Shown: piece after piece, positions 4,816 through 5,082 of the stretch
Layout: each line of letters opens with the position of its first letter
Numbering within the stretch: position 1 is the first letter of the stretch
The notes under the pieces: generated by a model
Database searches by the model: none
Seen by the model: only the letters and a program-made list of their open reading frames with translations
What the model was told of the DNA's origin: nothing
Position numbers and translations under genes: made by a program
From: Helicobacteraceae bacterium
GTDB lineage: Bacteria > Campylobacterota > Campylobacteria > Campylobacterales > Sulfurimonadaceae
Assembly (NCBI GenBank): GCA_030613795.1
Contig: JAUWLG010000124.1
Location: 1 to 5,082, forward strand
Direction: 5' to 3'
Length of the DNA: 5,082 nucleotides

Positions 4816-5082
4816 TCAACCGCATTTACCACTGCCACATTTTCCGGAACCACATTTCATGCTCTCTTCCTTAAGCAGTTTTTCCACTACTTTTTCCATA
4901 GGCTGAGCACCACATTTTCCGGCTCCACATTTGCCAGAACCACATTTCATAGTCTCTTCTTGGAGTGGTTTTTCATCTACTTTTTCGACAGACTTAGCAC
5001 CACACTTACCCATACCGCACTTTCCAGCACCGCACTTTCCGGCACCGCATTTATCCATCTCTTGGGCATCTTTAGCCTGCTG
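4816..5082 (-). CDS. Cysteine-rich GKCG-repeat protein, C-terminal part (starts beyond right edge)
   Basis: The visible 88 codons are open to the right edge (QQAKDAQE precedes the first Met at 5058), and that ATG lacks a well-spaced ribosome site, so it is probably internal. Counting from it, the 80 residues hold ten K-C-G motifs, at Cys 4, 9, 14, 19, then 39, 44, 49, then 69, 74, 79, ending in GKCG. Two charged linkers separate the clusters. Such (E/A/S)GKCG repeats are typical of HvfA/bufferin-like peptides, some of whose EGKCG cysteines are modified by a DUF692 (MNIO) enzyme to bind copper. No such enzyme gene lies downstream here. A metal-binding role, probably Cu(I), is inferred. A signal peptide, or a larger protein with this as its tail, cannot be judged from here. 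Confidence 0.7.
   Translation of the reverse strand, partial: QQAKDAQEMDKCGAGKCGAGKCGMGKCGAKSVEKVDEKPLQEETMKCGSGKCGAGKCGAQPMEKVVEKLLKEESMKCGSGKCGSGKCG
4819..5040 (-). repeat. 2.5 copies of a 90-bp tandem coding repeat
   Basis: Units are 5040-4951, 4950-4861 and a partial 4860-4819. Each full unit encodes 30 residues: three K-C-G motifs followed by a linker (KSVEKVDEKPLQEET in one, QPMEKVVEKLLKEES in the other). The third copy stops after its three K-C-G motifs at the end of the protein. In-frame periodicity suggests growth by tandem duplication. Confidence 0.8.

Noticed and set aside
4819..5058. CRISPR-like or non-coding repeat array
   Set aside because: The period is a multiple of three, the frame stays open, and the repeats encode regular K-C-G motifs, so they are coding repeats and not spacers and direct repeats.
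5056..5058. ATG at 5058 as the true start of the cysteine-repeat protein
   Set aside because: The frame is open upstream to the window edge, no well-spaced Shine-Dalgarno site precedes this ATG, and it sits just before the first K-C-G motif; an upstream start is more likely, though not proven.

Overview
The window looks like a piece of a Campylobacterota (epsilonproteobacterial) chromosome, most like Sulfurimonas or a relative. The grounds are the ccoN-ccoO-ccoQ-ccoP order, CcoN and CcoP sequences of the Campylobacter/Helicobacter/Sulfurimonas type (recalled, not searched), and a small single-helix protein of DUF4006 type directly after ccoP. Every supported gene lies on the minus strand, so transcription runs from high to low coordinates.

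Layout, in transcription order. (1) 5082-4816: the C-terminal part of a low-complexity cysteine protein made of K-C-G motifs in 2.5 copies of a 30-residue repeat; its start lies beyond the right edge. (2) 4815-4543: a 273-base, mostly AT-rich intergenic region holding a short inverted repeat just after the cysteine gene, a 12-bp direct repeat, a possible promoter and a leader hairpin. (3) 4542-1226: ccoN, ccoO, ccoQ and ccoP, the core of a cbb3-type (C-family) haem-copper terminal oxidase. (4) 1215-1006: DUF4006-like single-helix protein. (5) 995-894: an unrecognised 33-residue single-helix protein. (6) 883-149: an exported, C-terminally anchored protein with a TPM-like domain and a TTG start. 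(7) 149-1: the start of a FixH-like protein, running off the left edge.

From ccoN to the left edge the genes form one tightly packed unit with gaps of 10 to 14 bases or overlaps. Stop codons repeatedly sit inside or against the next Shine-Dalgarno site, which suggests translational coupling. CcoN holds the active site, CcoO and CcoP carry periplasmic c-type haems that feed it electrons from cytochrome c, CcoQ is the small accessory subunit, and FixH-type proteins are known cbb3 assembly factors. The three genes between ccoP and fixH are plausible small subunits or maturation factors.

The strongest anomaly is in CcoN. All expected haem and copper residues line up with Pseudomonas stutzeri CcoN numbering at a constant offset of 16, except that the third CuB histidine (H258 there) is glutamine 274 here. 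Other leads are the 33-residue protein inside the oxidase operon, and the cysteine-repeat protein, which resembles copper-binding HvfA/bufferin-type peptides and lies directly upstream of a copper enzyme.
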